A stretch of 64,000 bases of DNA, from positions 186,001 to 250,000 of the forward strand of contig JAUHWL010000001.1 in assembly GCA_030424545.1 (NCBI GenBank), in the 5' to 3' direction. The notes beneath the pieces are model-generated. The model did no database searches. It worked only from the letters and a program-made list of their open reading frames with translations, and was not told the DNA's origin. Below are positions 33,940 to 42,041 of the stretch, piece after piece. The stretch is from Bacteroidia bacterium. GTDB lineage: Bacteria; Bacteroidota; Bacteroidia; Flavobacteriales; Schleiferiaceae. The position numbers and the translations under genes are program-made. The first letter of the stretch is position 1, and every line of letters starts with the position of its first letter.

Positions 33940-34365
33940 TTAAATCGTAGCCACACACTTCAACTCTATCGCAATTTGCGTGGGCAAAGCGTTGATTTCA
34001 CAGGTGGTGCGGCAAGGCTGATTGTCTTTAAAATACTCGGCATAAATGCGGTTAAAGGTGTGGAAGTCGCGTTTCATGTTGACCAAGAAAACAGTTACGT
34101 CAACAAGCTTGTCCCAGCTGCTGCCGCTAGCTTCGAGCACCGCTTTTACGTTGGCAAAAACGCTGTGCACTTGGGCTTCAAAATCGAACTCTTTAAAGTT
34201 GCCGTTGTGGTCTAACACCAAACCGGGTACGCCACTGTCGTTGGCATCAGAGCCAGCCGTGCGCGGACCAACGCCACTTAAAAATAAAAGGTTGCCTACT
34301 TTGCGGGCGTGCGGATATAAACCTACAGGTTTCGGGGCGTTGCTTGCGTTTATTTTGTTGCTCAT
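33940..34365 (-). CDS. RidA family deaminase
   Basis: A 141-residue member of the RidA/YER057c family, which hydrolyses reactive enamine/imine intermediates from PLP enzymes to their keto acids. GVGPRTAGSD, KLVDVTVFLVNMKRDF and the C-terminal PCRTTCEINALP with the key Arg are present. A PLP-dependent threonine/serine dehydratase is encoded at 55683, though not nearby. The MntA/HepT pair follows 18 bp downstream on the same strand. Confidence 0.85.
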   Translation of the reverse strand: MSNKINASNAPKPVGLYPHARKVGNLLFLSGVGPRTAGSDANDSGVPGLVLDHNGNFKEFDFEAQVHSVFANVKAVLEASGSSWDKLVDVTVFLVNMKRDFHTFNRIYAEYFKDNQPCRTTCEINALPTQIAIELKCVATI

Positions 34366-34441
34366 GAGGAGGAAAGTTAGTTATTGAAAGTTAAATATTG
34401 TAAAGCGTGTAAATTTTGCCAAAGGTAGGAATTGGAAAAAG

Positions 34442-35815
34442 TTATTTATCCCTTTTTTGGAATTGAAGGATCACCAAAACCCCAAATAGCATTTTCGATT
34501 TCAGCATAAATTTCAGCTTTAAAAAACCGGTGTTTTTAAATTGTTGGTAGGAGCTGAGCACGTAGCGCAGCGCATATTCGTAAAATTTACGACTGTGTTT
34601 TCGGGTAAAATCCAAGTTTCGGTCGGTAATTTCGTGCCATTGTCCAGGAATGATTAATTGGGTTTCCATTTCGCTGTAAAGCGATGTACCTTTTATGGGA
34701 TAAGCAATGGTTGCTGTTAATTCATTTGGCGTAGCCACTTTTAGATGCTCTACAGTTTCTTGAATTTCGGCCAAACCTTCACCTGGATAGCCCACCATGA
34801 TAAACGTGCCGGCCTGCATGCCAAACGCTTTGGTTTTGTTAATCATTTCGCGCACAGTGTTTACATTCACCTTGCGGTCCATAGCGTTAATGATTTTTTG
34901 CGAACCGCTTTCGGCACCAATCCAAATGCGGAAACAGCCCATTTCTTTTAACTGCTTCAGAACCGCTTGATTTAAGCGTTCGGCTCGGGTAATAATTTCA
35001 AAATCGATGGTCAGGTTTCGAGCCTTAAATTCATGGTGCAAATCGGTAAGCCATTTGTGGTTTACGGTAAAAACATCATCCACAAACCAGAGGCCGTTTA
35101 CGCCATATTTTTCTTGTAACAGTGTGATTTCATCCGCCACAGCACCTGCGGGGCGCCTGCGGTAACTTTGGCCATAAACCGCAGTACTGCACCATTTGCA
35201 GGTGTAAGGGCAACCGCGTTGGGTGCTGATGTTTGCCATGCGCATGCCGTGGTGCGTTTCCCAAGTTTGCAAATATTTTTCAAAGTCGATGGCGTCTCGG
35301 TCTGGCAGACCAATGCTGTCCATCTCCTTAATCTTGGTTCGTGCAAGCGTTGTGATGAGTTTGCCATTTTCTAGAAACGCCAATCCAGATATGTCGTGCT
35401 TTTCACTTCCAGTTTCCAGGCTTTTGATGAGGTCGAATGCCGTTTCTTCTCCTTCACCAACAACTAGATAATCAAAGCCATGTTTCAGGTAATTTTCTTT
35501 GTTGTAGGTAACATCGGGCCCACCCGCTATGGCAATAGCTTGTGTGTTTTGCTTTAAGAATTGCAAAAGCAATAAGGTTACCGGCTTGGTGATAAGGTTG
35601 GCGTAAAAGAGCACCACATCGGGTTGCTCGGCACGCATAAAATCTTTCCAGGCTTGCTGCGAGCTAAAGGTTGAATCGAATACTTGGGGTTGAAAACCGT
35701 TGCGTTTTAAATGAGCAGAGACATACAGCAAACCCAATGGCGGATAGGGCTTCATGATTTTCTGCTCCGAGGCATCGTCAGCTATAAAATAAGCATGTGT
35801 AATGACGATTTTCAT
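34442..35815 (-). CDS. B12-binding radical SAM protein 1
   Basis: A 457-residue class B-type radical SAM enzyme with an N-terminal cobalamin-binding Rossmann region (about 1-140, PPLGLLYVSAHLKRNGF and EGEETAFDLI) and a TIM-barrel radical SAM core. The Fe-S cluster cysteines are C202, C206 and C209 (STQRGCPYTCKWC). Such enzymes usually methylate unactivated carbon or phosphorus, or rearrange rings. It is last in an eight-gene minus-strand run and overlaps the methyltransferase before it by 4 bp. It is related to the radical SAM protein at 36584 (both begin with an ITHxY segment), suggesting two steps on one substrate. The substrate is unknown. Confidence 0.85.
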   Translation of the reverse strand: MKIVITHAYFIADDASEQKIMKPYPPLGLLYVSAHLKRNGFQPQVFDSTFSSQQAWKDFMRAEQPDVVLFYANLITKPVTLLLLQFLKQNTQAIAIAGGPDVTYNKENYLKHGFDYLVVGEGEETAFDLIKSLETGSEKHDISGLAFLENGKLITTLARTKIKEMDSIGLPDRDAIDFEKYLQTWETHHGMRMANISTQRGCPYTCKWCSTAVYGQSYRRRPAGAVADEITLLQEKYGVNGLWFVDDVFTVNHKWLTDLHHEFKARNLTIDFEIITRAERLNQAVLKQLKEMGCFRIWIGAESGSQKIINAMDRKVNVNTVREMINKTKAFGMQAGTFIMVGYPGEGLAEIQETVEHLKVATPNELTATIAYPIKGTSLYSEMETQLIIPGQWHEITDRNLDFTRKHSRKFYEYALRYVLSSYQQFKNTGFLKLKFMLKSKMLFGVLVILQFQKRDK

Positions 35816-36591
35816 ACGGCCTTCTTTTCTAAACAGATGAGGTAGTGATCAGCAAAATCAGCAAAGGGAACGAGCCAGAATTCATCCATGAGCGCACAAA
35901 AACGGAGTACCAAACTTTTGTTTGAAAAGAAATGCTCCAAATAGGAAGGGGCTACAAACAGGCCAATCGGCACGCTTTTGCGCTTTTTAAAATGCTTCGT
36001 AGAAAGTGCCAAAATCTCCTTTGGCGAATAGTACCACGTGGGCACATCTTTACCGTCAACATGGGCCATTACGGGCCCAACCGATTGCCTTCTTTTTGCT
36101 TTTTCCTTTTCACCCTTAAGCGAGAAATACAGCTTTTCCCACAATGTATTTCGGCCCATAATCACCAGCATGAGCAAACCACCGGGATTGAGCAAAGCAT
36201 GTGATTTTTGAATAAAAAGCGCTAGTTCTTCGGGAGACAAACAATTCAGTCCGCCAAAATTCGAGAAGATTAAATCAAAGGTTTGGGGCGCCAGTGATTC
36301 GATGTTGTTGAGGTCTAAAACACCAAACTCAACATTGGATTTTTCCGCGGCTTTTTGTTTCGCCACGGCCACCATTTCCGGAGAAATATCGGTTGCTAGT
36401 ACGCTCTTTACCCGCTCGCTTAACCAACGGGCATCTTCGCCCGTTCCGCAATTCACTTCCAACACATGCCAATCTGGCTTGAGCATGGGCTCCACTTCGC
36501 GCAACACTTGTCCGCGTTGGTACCGCCCAATTTTCGTGTGCGTAAACTGGGCATCATAGTCGGTGGCAACATGCGAGAATTGCTCAGACAT
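35812..36591 (-). CDS. Class I SAM methyltransferase
   Basis: A 259-residue methyltransferase. Motif I is HVLEVNCGTGEDARWLS (about 42-58), followed by VLATDISPEMVAVAKQKA and FDLIFSNFGGLNCLSPEEL, a normal class I order. The C-terminal part (about 150-255) is long and aromatic, the usual place for substrate recognition. It overlaps the radical SAM genes on both sides by 4 and 8 bp, so the three are surely translated together. The acceptor is unknown; a sugar, lipid or small-molecule hydroxyl is most likely. Confidence 0.85.
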   Translation of the reverse strand: MSEQFSHVATDYDAQFTHTKIGRYQRGQVLREVEPMLKPDWHVLEVNCGTGEDARWLSERVKSVLATDISPEMVAVAKQKAAEKSNVEFGVLDLNNIESLAPQTFDLIFSNFGGLNCLSPEELALFIQKSHALLNPGGLLMLVIMGRNTLWEKLYFSLKGEKEKAKRRQSVGPVMAHVDGKDVPTWYYSPKEILALSTKHFKKRKSVPIGLFVAPSYLEHFFSNKSLVLRFCALMDEFWLVPFADFADHYLICLEKKAV

Positions 36592-38011
36592 TTGTGGCCT
36601 CTTTTTTCGCCCTGTTCATGCGCGCCAATTCAACAAAAGACAGCGGTTTGTGGTAAAAATAAGTGGCGATGCTTTTTGCATTTGGTCGTTTTAAAAAGTT
36701 GCGTTTGGCGGCTGCCGCGCGAAATCTTCGGTGCAAATAGCGGTGCAGTTTCTTGTACAAATCGGGCGAAAATGTGCCTTGATACATCATCAACAATTCA
36801 TCGCTATCTGTCCAGTTTGCTTTGTCGTGCAACTGCGATTTTACGTTTTCGTAAAACACAGTTCCCGGAAGCGGATAAGAAACAGACACGCCAATATCAA
36901 ACGGCTGCAAATCATCCACCATTTTTAAGGTTGATTGGATGTCTTCCCATACTTCGCCCGGATAGCCAAACTGCAAAAAGAAACAGGGTTTGATGTTGTG
37001 CTTTTTCATCATGGCGGTGGCATCGGCAATTTGATCTATGGTGGTGCCCTTGTCCATGGCATCCAACACTTTTTGGCTGCCACTTTCTGCACCAATCCAA
37101 ACCTCATCGCAACCTGCAGAAGCCAGGGCTTCAACGGTATTTTCTTTCACCAACAAATCGGCACGACTTTGAATTTTAAACGGGATACGCAGATTTTCCT
37201 TGGCCATCAAGTCGCTGAATTCTTGCACCCAGCCGGGTTTTAAGCCAAAAATATCATCGCAAAACCAAATGTGATCAAACGCAAATTGCGCCTTCATTTC
37301 TTTAATCAGCTCTACTATGTACGCGGGAGAATGCGAATTGTAGCGGTTGCCGTAAATGGGTTTTGCGCACCAATTGCATTTAAACGGGCAACCTCGCGTA
37401 GTGGCCACATTTACCGAAAAGTAACCATGACCTGCCCATGCGTTTTGGTAAGGCGTCATGTCAATAACGTCCCAGGCGGGTTTTGGAAAGTCGTCTAAAT
37501 GGGAATGCACCGCACGGGGTTTGTTGCGCACAATTTTGCCCTGATCTTGCCAAACCAATCCATCAACGTTTTTAAGGCTATTTGGATTTTCAAGCACGGT
37601 TAAAAGCGTTTTGTCTGCTTCGCCAATAATGATTGCATCAGCGCCCTTTTGCAAGTACTCTTCGCAATGGTCGGTACTGTCGCTGCCCGAAACCAAAACG
37701 TGTGCATGCATCTTCTTCGCCATGCCGATCATGTCAAAAGCGGCATCGCGCATATTGGTCAAGCACATTTTGGTGAGGTAGTTAAAACCATCTTCGTAAA
37801 GAACAACCACTTCCGGCTGTACCTTGTCTAAAATGCCTTGGAAGTGTGCGGGGCCCGACTCAAATTGTACATCATGAAAATGCACCTCATGCCCGGCATC
37901 GCGCAAGGCCGCCACAGCATAAAGTGTGGCGAGTGGGGCATAAGGCTTTTGCGCCTCCCATTGTTTTGAATCGAGCTGCAAATAGTAGTTATGGGTGATT
38001 AAAACGGTCAT
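36584..38011 (-). CDS. B12-binding radical SAM protein 2
   Basis: A 475-residue enzyme with the same layout as the one at 34442: cobalamin-binding N-terminal part (about 1-150, YAPLATLYAVAALRDAGHEV and GADAIIIGEADKT) and a radical SAM core with cluster cysteines C208, C212 and C215 (ATTRGCPFKCNWC). The canonical DxHxxG cobalamin ligand motif is not evident, as in many class B relatives. The C-terminal tail is basic. One base separates it from the upstream nucleotidyltransferase-like gene. Together with the second copy it suggests successive radical steps; the reaction is unknown. Confidence 0.85.
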   Translation of the reverse strand: MTVLITHNYYLQLDSKQWEAQKPYAPLATLYAVAALRDAGHEVHFHDVQFESGPAHFQGILDKVQPEVVVLYEDGFNYLTKMCLTNMRDAAFDMIGMAKKMHAHVLVSGSDSTDHCEEYLQKGADAIIIGEADKTLLTVLENPNSLKNVDGLVWQDQGKIVRNKPRAVHSHLDDFPKPAWDVIDMTPYQNAWAGHGYFSVNVATTRGCPFKCNWCAKPIYGNRYNSHSPAYIVELIKEMKAQFAFDHIWFCDDIFGLKPGWVQEFSDLMAKENLRIPFKIQSRADLLVKENTVEALASAGCDEVWIGAESGSQKVLDAMDKGTTIDQIADATAMMKKHNIKPCFFLQFGYPGEVWEDIQSTLKMVDDLQPFDIGVSVSYPLPGTVFYENVKSQLHDKANWTDSDELLMMYQGTFSPDLYKKLHRYLHRRFRAAAAKRNFLKRPNAKSIATYFYHKPLSFVELARMNRAKKEATNV

Positions 38012-38012
38012 G

Positions 38013-38957
38013 TTAAAGGTTGATGCGCTTTAGCATTTTGGTTTTTTGCTTTTGAAATTTATTTAGCACAACGGTTTGAAAATCTTGAGGATGATGCTTG
38101 CTAACGTTACGTGTGCTTCGCAAAGTTAAATCGTATTTAGAACGGCTAAAATGTTTGAATTTTACACCCCATCGCCAAACAGTGATGTACATAAACAAGA
38201 TATCAAGTAGGTTGCCAATGGGGTTGTTTAATAAGAATTCAATACATCTTTTTACGGGTTTTTTGCCAGGAGAAAAATCTACAATACGATTCTTAATCTT
38301 AAAATGGCCATAATATTGGCCAATCCAATTGTTTGCTTTTTTGAATTTTGCAAATTCCTTTAGTCCATAAACGGGTAAAAGCGTAGACACTTCGGTGGCT
38401 GTAAAAATGTTTCTGTCGGGAATTTCTAAATGCTTTTCGCTTATAAAATAATTCACGCAAAAGTAGCGGTGAGAGTTAAACAAGAAGAGCTTTTTAAAAG
38501 CGACTAATAAAACTCGAGCCAACCAGAGGCGCTTATCCGTGGTAATAATAAAATAATCTATATCGCCACCTTTATGAATAACGCCTTTAGAAAGTGAGCC
38601 AGAAACCGCAACGCCTCGTACGTAGGGAAAATGGCTGATAAGACGCGCGTAAAAGGGCAATTTTTTAAAAAACAATTTTGCGTTTTGTTCGCCTTGTTTT
38701 CTTCGTTTAAGGTCTGATTTTATGCTTGGTAAGGCAGAATAATAGTTTTTGTGTTGAAAACACAATCTACTTTCGCACAGTACTTCTAAGGCTTCATTAA
38801 TATGTTGAATTGCATAGTAATGATGGGTTGAATTCTGTAATTCGGAGGCTGTGTTTGGATGTTTAAACACAGCAAAATAGGCAAGCTTTTCTACAATCTC
38901 TATTTGTAGGGTACTTAGCTTTTCGCAAACTAGGGTATGTTGATGATTCGTTTTCAA
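38013..38957 (-). CDS. Nucleotidyltransferase-domain protein
   Basis: A 314-residue protein with a nucleotidyltransferase active-site motif VAVSGSLSKGVIHKGGDIDYFIIT (about 115-140: GS-x(n)-DID). An N-terminal winged-helix-like segment (about 15-65) and a basic C-terminal half with a hydrophobic stretch (about 235-260) flank it. Proteins of this type are found next to radical SAM genes in Bacteroidota clusters, and transfer of a nucleotide to a small molecule or tRNA-like group is possible, but nothing here defines the substrate. It overlaps the methyltransferase by 4 bp. Confidence 0.7.
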   Translation of the reverse strand: MKTNHQHTLVCEKLSTLQIEIVEKLAYFAVFKHPNTASELQNSTHHYYAIQHINEALEVLCESRLCFQHKNYYSALPSIKSDLKRRKQGEQNAKLFFKKLPFYARLISHFPYVRGVAVSGSLSKGVIHKGGDIDYFIITTDKRLWLARVLLVAFKKLFLFNSHRYFCVNYFISEKHLEIPDRNIFTATEVSTLLPVYGLKEFAKFKKANNWIGQYYGHFKIKNRIVDFSPGKKPVKRCIEFLLNNPIGNLLDILFMYITVWRWGVKFKHFSRSKYDLTLRSTRNVSKHHPQDFQTVVLNKFQKQKTKMLKRINL

Positions 38958-39685
38958 TTGCTGCTAGTTACTTCAATTATTGGGAACGGGGAACCTCCAA
39001 TAAGTTTGCGGATAAATTTATGCGGTGGTTTATAAATTATTTTAGCATTAGGCCCAAGGTCTTCAACAGTAAAATGGTGGTAATGTTCAGCCATGCTGGC
39101 TTCGCCATGTTTTTCATAATATTTTTCTGATCTTTTTTTTGCATGCAATTTTTCTTGATTTGTGTAAAAAGGGGTGTCTAAAATGTAAATATGTTTTAAT
39201 GTTGGGTTGATGTGAAAAAGCCTTTTAAAAAGTTGTTTTGGTGCAGAAAAGTATTGTAAGGACGCATTAATAACTACAAAGTCAAATTTAATACTAGGTT
39301 TCCACTCAAATATATTGGCAAAAGCAAACGAAATGTTTTTATGCAAAAATACCCGTGAAGCTTGTTCTAACTCGGGTAAGTTTACATCAACCCCAATAAC
39401 TTGAAAGCCGGCTAGAGCCAATTTGTTAGATAGCCAACCGTTGCCACACCCTACATCTAAAATTGTGCAATCTATGGCGTGCTTTTGTGTTAAATAAGTT
39501 AGCAACCTCTTGCTAGAATATGCACGCATTTTCCATTCGGCTGATAAGTTTTTGTCTCCGAAAAACAGGGGTAGTCTGGCTACATCTTGATCGGATAAAA
39601 ATCGCCCTTCATTTTTACGAACGCGCACATATGCTTCTGCAAACCCTTGCCAAGGTTGCGTTTGTGTATAAATTTTAAGCGACAT
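38954..39685 (-). CDS. Class I SAM methyltransferase 2
   Basis: A 243-residue methyltransferase. ILDVGCGNGWLSNKLALAGFQVIGVD (about 75-100) is motif I and the acidic loop that binds SAM, followed by FDFVVINASLQYF. About 70 residues precede motif I, longer than a minimal enzyme. Overlaps by 4 and 11 bp with its neighbours tie it to the O-antigen polymerase-like gene and the nucleotidyltransferase-like gene. The acceptor is unknown; modification of a sugar in a surface polysaccharide fits the context. Confidence 0.8.
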   Translation of the reverse strand: MSLKIYTQTQPWQGFAEAYVRVRKNEGRFLSDQDVARLPLFFGDKNLSAEWKMRAYSSKRLLTYLTQKHAIDCTILDVGCGNGWLSNKLALAGFQVIGVDVNLPELEQASRVFLHKNISFAFANIFEWKPSIKFDFVVINASLQYFSAPKQLFKRLFHINPTLKHIYILDTPFYTNQEKLHAKKRSEKYYEKHGEASMAEHYHHFTVEDLGPNAKIIYKPPHKFIRKLIGGSPFPIIEVTSSN

Positions 39686-41138
39686 GAGTTTTGTTTTTTA
39701 TCGCCAAATGCAAAAGTGCACCCACCAAGATCCACCAGCTTAAACCAAACTGTGCGCTGTTTAAGTAATTGTTGAAAAGGCTGTGAAGGGTAAAAGTTAA
39801 TAGGCCTAAATAGGTAGCAAGGGCAAGGTTTTTTTCTTTCAGATGCAAAGGGCCATTCCAGATTTTAAAAAAGGTAAATAACAAGATAACTTGCAATCCT
39901 ACCCAAGTCAACAACCCCAAAAACCCTGATTCAGAAAACAACAATAAATACTCACTGTGTGCAGATCCGCCTCGGCCAACAATAGTGTTAAAGGGAGAAT
40001 CTACACTGATATATGTTTTGTCGGCATCACGTTGATAAGGAAAGTATTGAAATTGATAAGTACCTGGACCAAACCCAACAAAGGGTCTGTCTAACCCCAT
40101 TTCTATGGCGCACTTCCACCTGTTAAGTCTCTCTAAATTGCTAACATCGCTATTCATGTTGGTAACTGACATTGCTTGTTCTTGTAAATCTACCGTTGCT
40201 TCTGTGCTGGAATACGGATTTACAAACAGCTTTTTTTCTATACGGTCTGCATTTGTCCAAAGCAATACCAGGGTAAAAACCATACCCATACCAAATGTTT
40301 TTAGCGTACCGCCTAAACGTATATATACATAGAATAAAGCTGCAATAATCATGGCAAGCCAAGCCGCTCTGCTGCTAGAAATAAATAGAGCAAACAGCAT
40401 GGCAACGCCAGCAAAATGAAAAAGCCAATTGTATTTTTTAGCAGAAGAGCTGTAAGTGCACCACAATAAAAATAATGGAACAAATAGCGAGAATGTTGCA
40501 CTAAAAACGGTATGGTCTTTAAAAAAGGGCAATGCTATTATTGCTGCTGCCCCCGGGTTAAACCGATAGGGCCATAAATTATAAACGGCATAGAGGCTAA
40601 AAAATAATGTGGGAAGCCATAAAAGGCGCAATACATCTTGCAGGCTAAATTGGGTTGTTTGCCAAAGCAGAGAAAAGCCAAAAACACCGACTATAATGTA
40701 AAGTGAGAGAATAAAAACATATTTGGCCGAGACAATAAAGTCGCTAGAAAAAGCCATGCTGAGGGCTAACGAAAAGAGAAGGCCTAAAACTGCCCAAAAA
40801 ATAGGTTGTTGAAAATAAAGCAATAGATTTTCACGCTTATTAAAGAGCATAAACAGCGCGATGGGTGCAAAAAGTAGAGCCAATGGTTCTGCGGGTAAGC
40901 TCAACGATGCACCACCTAACAGCGGGATTTCTACACTAAAAAATAGCGTGAGTATGAGTGCAGCAAAAATGTGCTTTTGGGCATTTTTGGTATAAGCAAC
41001 CCAAGCGGCAAATACTCCAGTTAGCGCTACCAAATAGAGCTGTGCATCTTCGCCAAAGCGATAGACAATGGCAAAAGGAATTACCACGGCAAACAAAGCC
41101 AAAATAGCATTGGGTATTTGCCGGAGCGCAAAATGCAT
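39675..41138 (-). CDS. O-antigen ligase/polymerase family protein
   Basis: A 487-residue polytopic inner-membrane protein with about ten to twelve helices and one large periplasmic loop (about 300-410). The loop carries the Wzy_C/WaaL signature: GLDRPFVGFGPGTYQFQYFPYQRD followed by GRGGSAHSEYLLLFSESGFLG. Members join or transfer undecaprenyl-linked glycans, as polymerase (Wzy) or ligase (WaaL); the sequence alone does not tell which. A Wzz-like chain-length protein is encoded immediately upstream with no gap, which favours Wzy. Confidence 0.85.
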   Translation of the reverse strand: MHFALRQIPNAILALFAVVIPFAIVYRFGEDAQLYLVALTGVFAAWVAYTKNAQKHIFAALILTLFFSVEIPLLGGASLSLPAEPLALLFAPIALFMLFNKRENLLLYFQQPIFWAVLGLLFSLALSMAFSSDFIVSAKYVFILSLYIIVGVFGFSLLWQTTQFSLQDVLRLLWLPTLFFSLYAVYNLWPYRFNPGAAAIIALPFFKDHTVFSATFSLFVPLFLLWCTYSSSAKKYNWLFHFAGVAMLFALFISSSRAAWLAMIIAALFYVYIRLGGTLKTFGMGMVFTLVLLWTNADRIEKKLFVNPYSSTEATVDLQEQAMSVTNMNSDVSNLERLNRWKCAIEMGLDRPFVGFGPGTYQFQYFPYQRDADKTYISVDSPFNTIVGRGGSAHSEYLLLFSESGFLGLLTWVGLQVILLFTFFKIWNGPLHLKEKNLALATYLGLLTFTLHSLFNNYLNSAQFGLSWWILVGALLHLAIKNKTHVA

Positions 41139-41984
41139 TTATTGTGTTTTTTTTATTTGTAGTGAACCTACATATACCAAAACAGCAAGGCTTGCGGCTA
41201 GTAAAGACAATAAACCTTTTTTAGGATAAACAGGTTTGCTAGACGGAACGGCTGTACTAACCACATAACTTTTTGGGGTGCTTTCGCGCAACAAATCATC
41301 CAATTCTTCCCAGCGTATTTTTAAATCTAAATACCGATCTAATTCTTTGCGGTATTGCAATTCATAGTTTTGGTAACGACCGCTTTTTCTTTCCTCACCA
41401 TAGGTCCAAACGCTTTCACCGGCCTGGCGCATAGTTTCTAAAGAATCGGTCATTTCTGTAATAATAGCCTCCTTTTCTTTGTAACTAGCCAAGGCAGCAT
41501 TTGCCGCAAGTGCAATGTTTTTATGTACAATTTCGCTTTTATGATCATCGGCTAAAACAACCAAACGGTTGGCCATGGCGGCTGCGCGCGATGGGGATTT
41601 ATCCCGCACATTAATGTTAATGCTTTTGTTTATGGTTCTGTCTAAAGAGATGTTTCGGTCGTACTCCTTGTTAAGTTGCTCTATAAAATAAGCATCAGTA
41701 GTATCTATGTTGTACTCATGTATTAAATCAAATTCACGTATTAATGCCTGACGTACAGCGGTAGAGTTTAAAATTTCTATTTGCTCACCTATTTCTTTGT
41801 CGTAGCCAAAACGTATGCCGGCACTTACAAGGTGAATGTTTGCATGGGTATTTGGTGGAAAAATTACGGCAGTACTTTCATATTTTGGTGTGATAAAAAA
41901 ATATGTAAAACCGTAGGTTAATATGCCGCAAATCAGGAAAACAAGTACAGGTACCCGAATCTGAGCCGTGAAAAATGGTTGCAT
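41139..41984 (-). CDS. Wzz-like chain-length determinant protein
   Basis: A 281-residue polysaccharide co-polymerase-like inner-membrane protein. An N-terminal helix (about 12-32) is followed by YESTAVIFPPNT, a long periplasmic helical part (about 60-240, with coiled coil) and a C-terminal helix (about 259-277) preceded by the Pro-rich SSKPVYPKKG. This two-helix layout is the Wzz pattern; no cytoplasmic kinase domain is attached. It lies directly upstream of the O-antigen polymerase-like gene. Confidence 0.8.
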   Translation of the reverse strand: MQPFFTAQIRVPVLVFLICGILTYGFTYFFITPKYESTAVIFPPNTHANIHLVSAGIRFGYDKEIGEQIEILNSTAVRQALIREFDLIHEYNIDTTDAYFIEQLNKEYDRNISLDRTINKSININVRDKSPSRAAAMANRLVVLADDHKSEIVHKNIALAANAALASYKEKEAIITEMTDSLETMRQAGESVWTYGEERKSGRYQNYELQYRKELDRYLDLKIRWEELDDLLRESTPKSYVVSTAVPSSKPVYPKKGLLSLLAASLAVLVYVGSLQIKKTQ

Positions 41985-42041
41985 TCTATTTTAAAATTAG
42001 CTTTTGGTGTCTGTAAAAATAGACAATGAAAACGGATGGGT

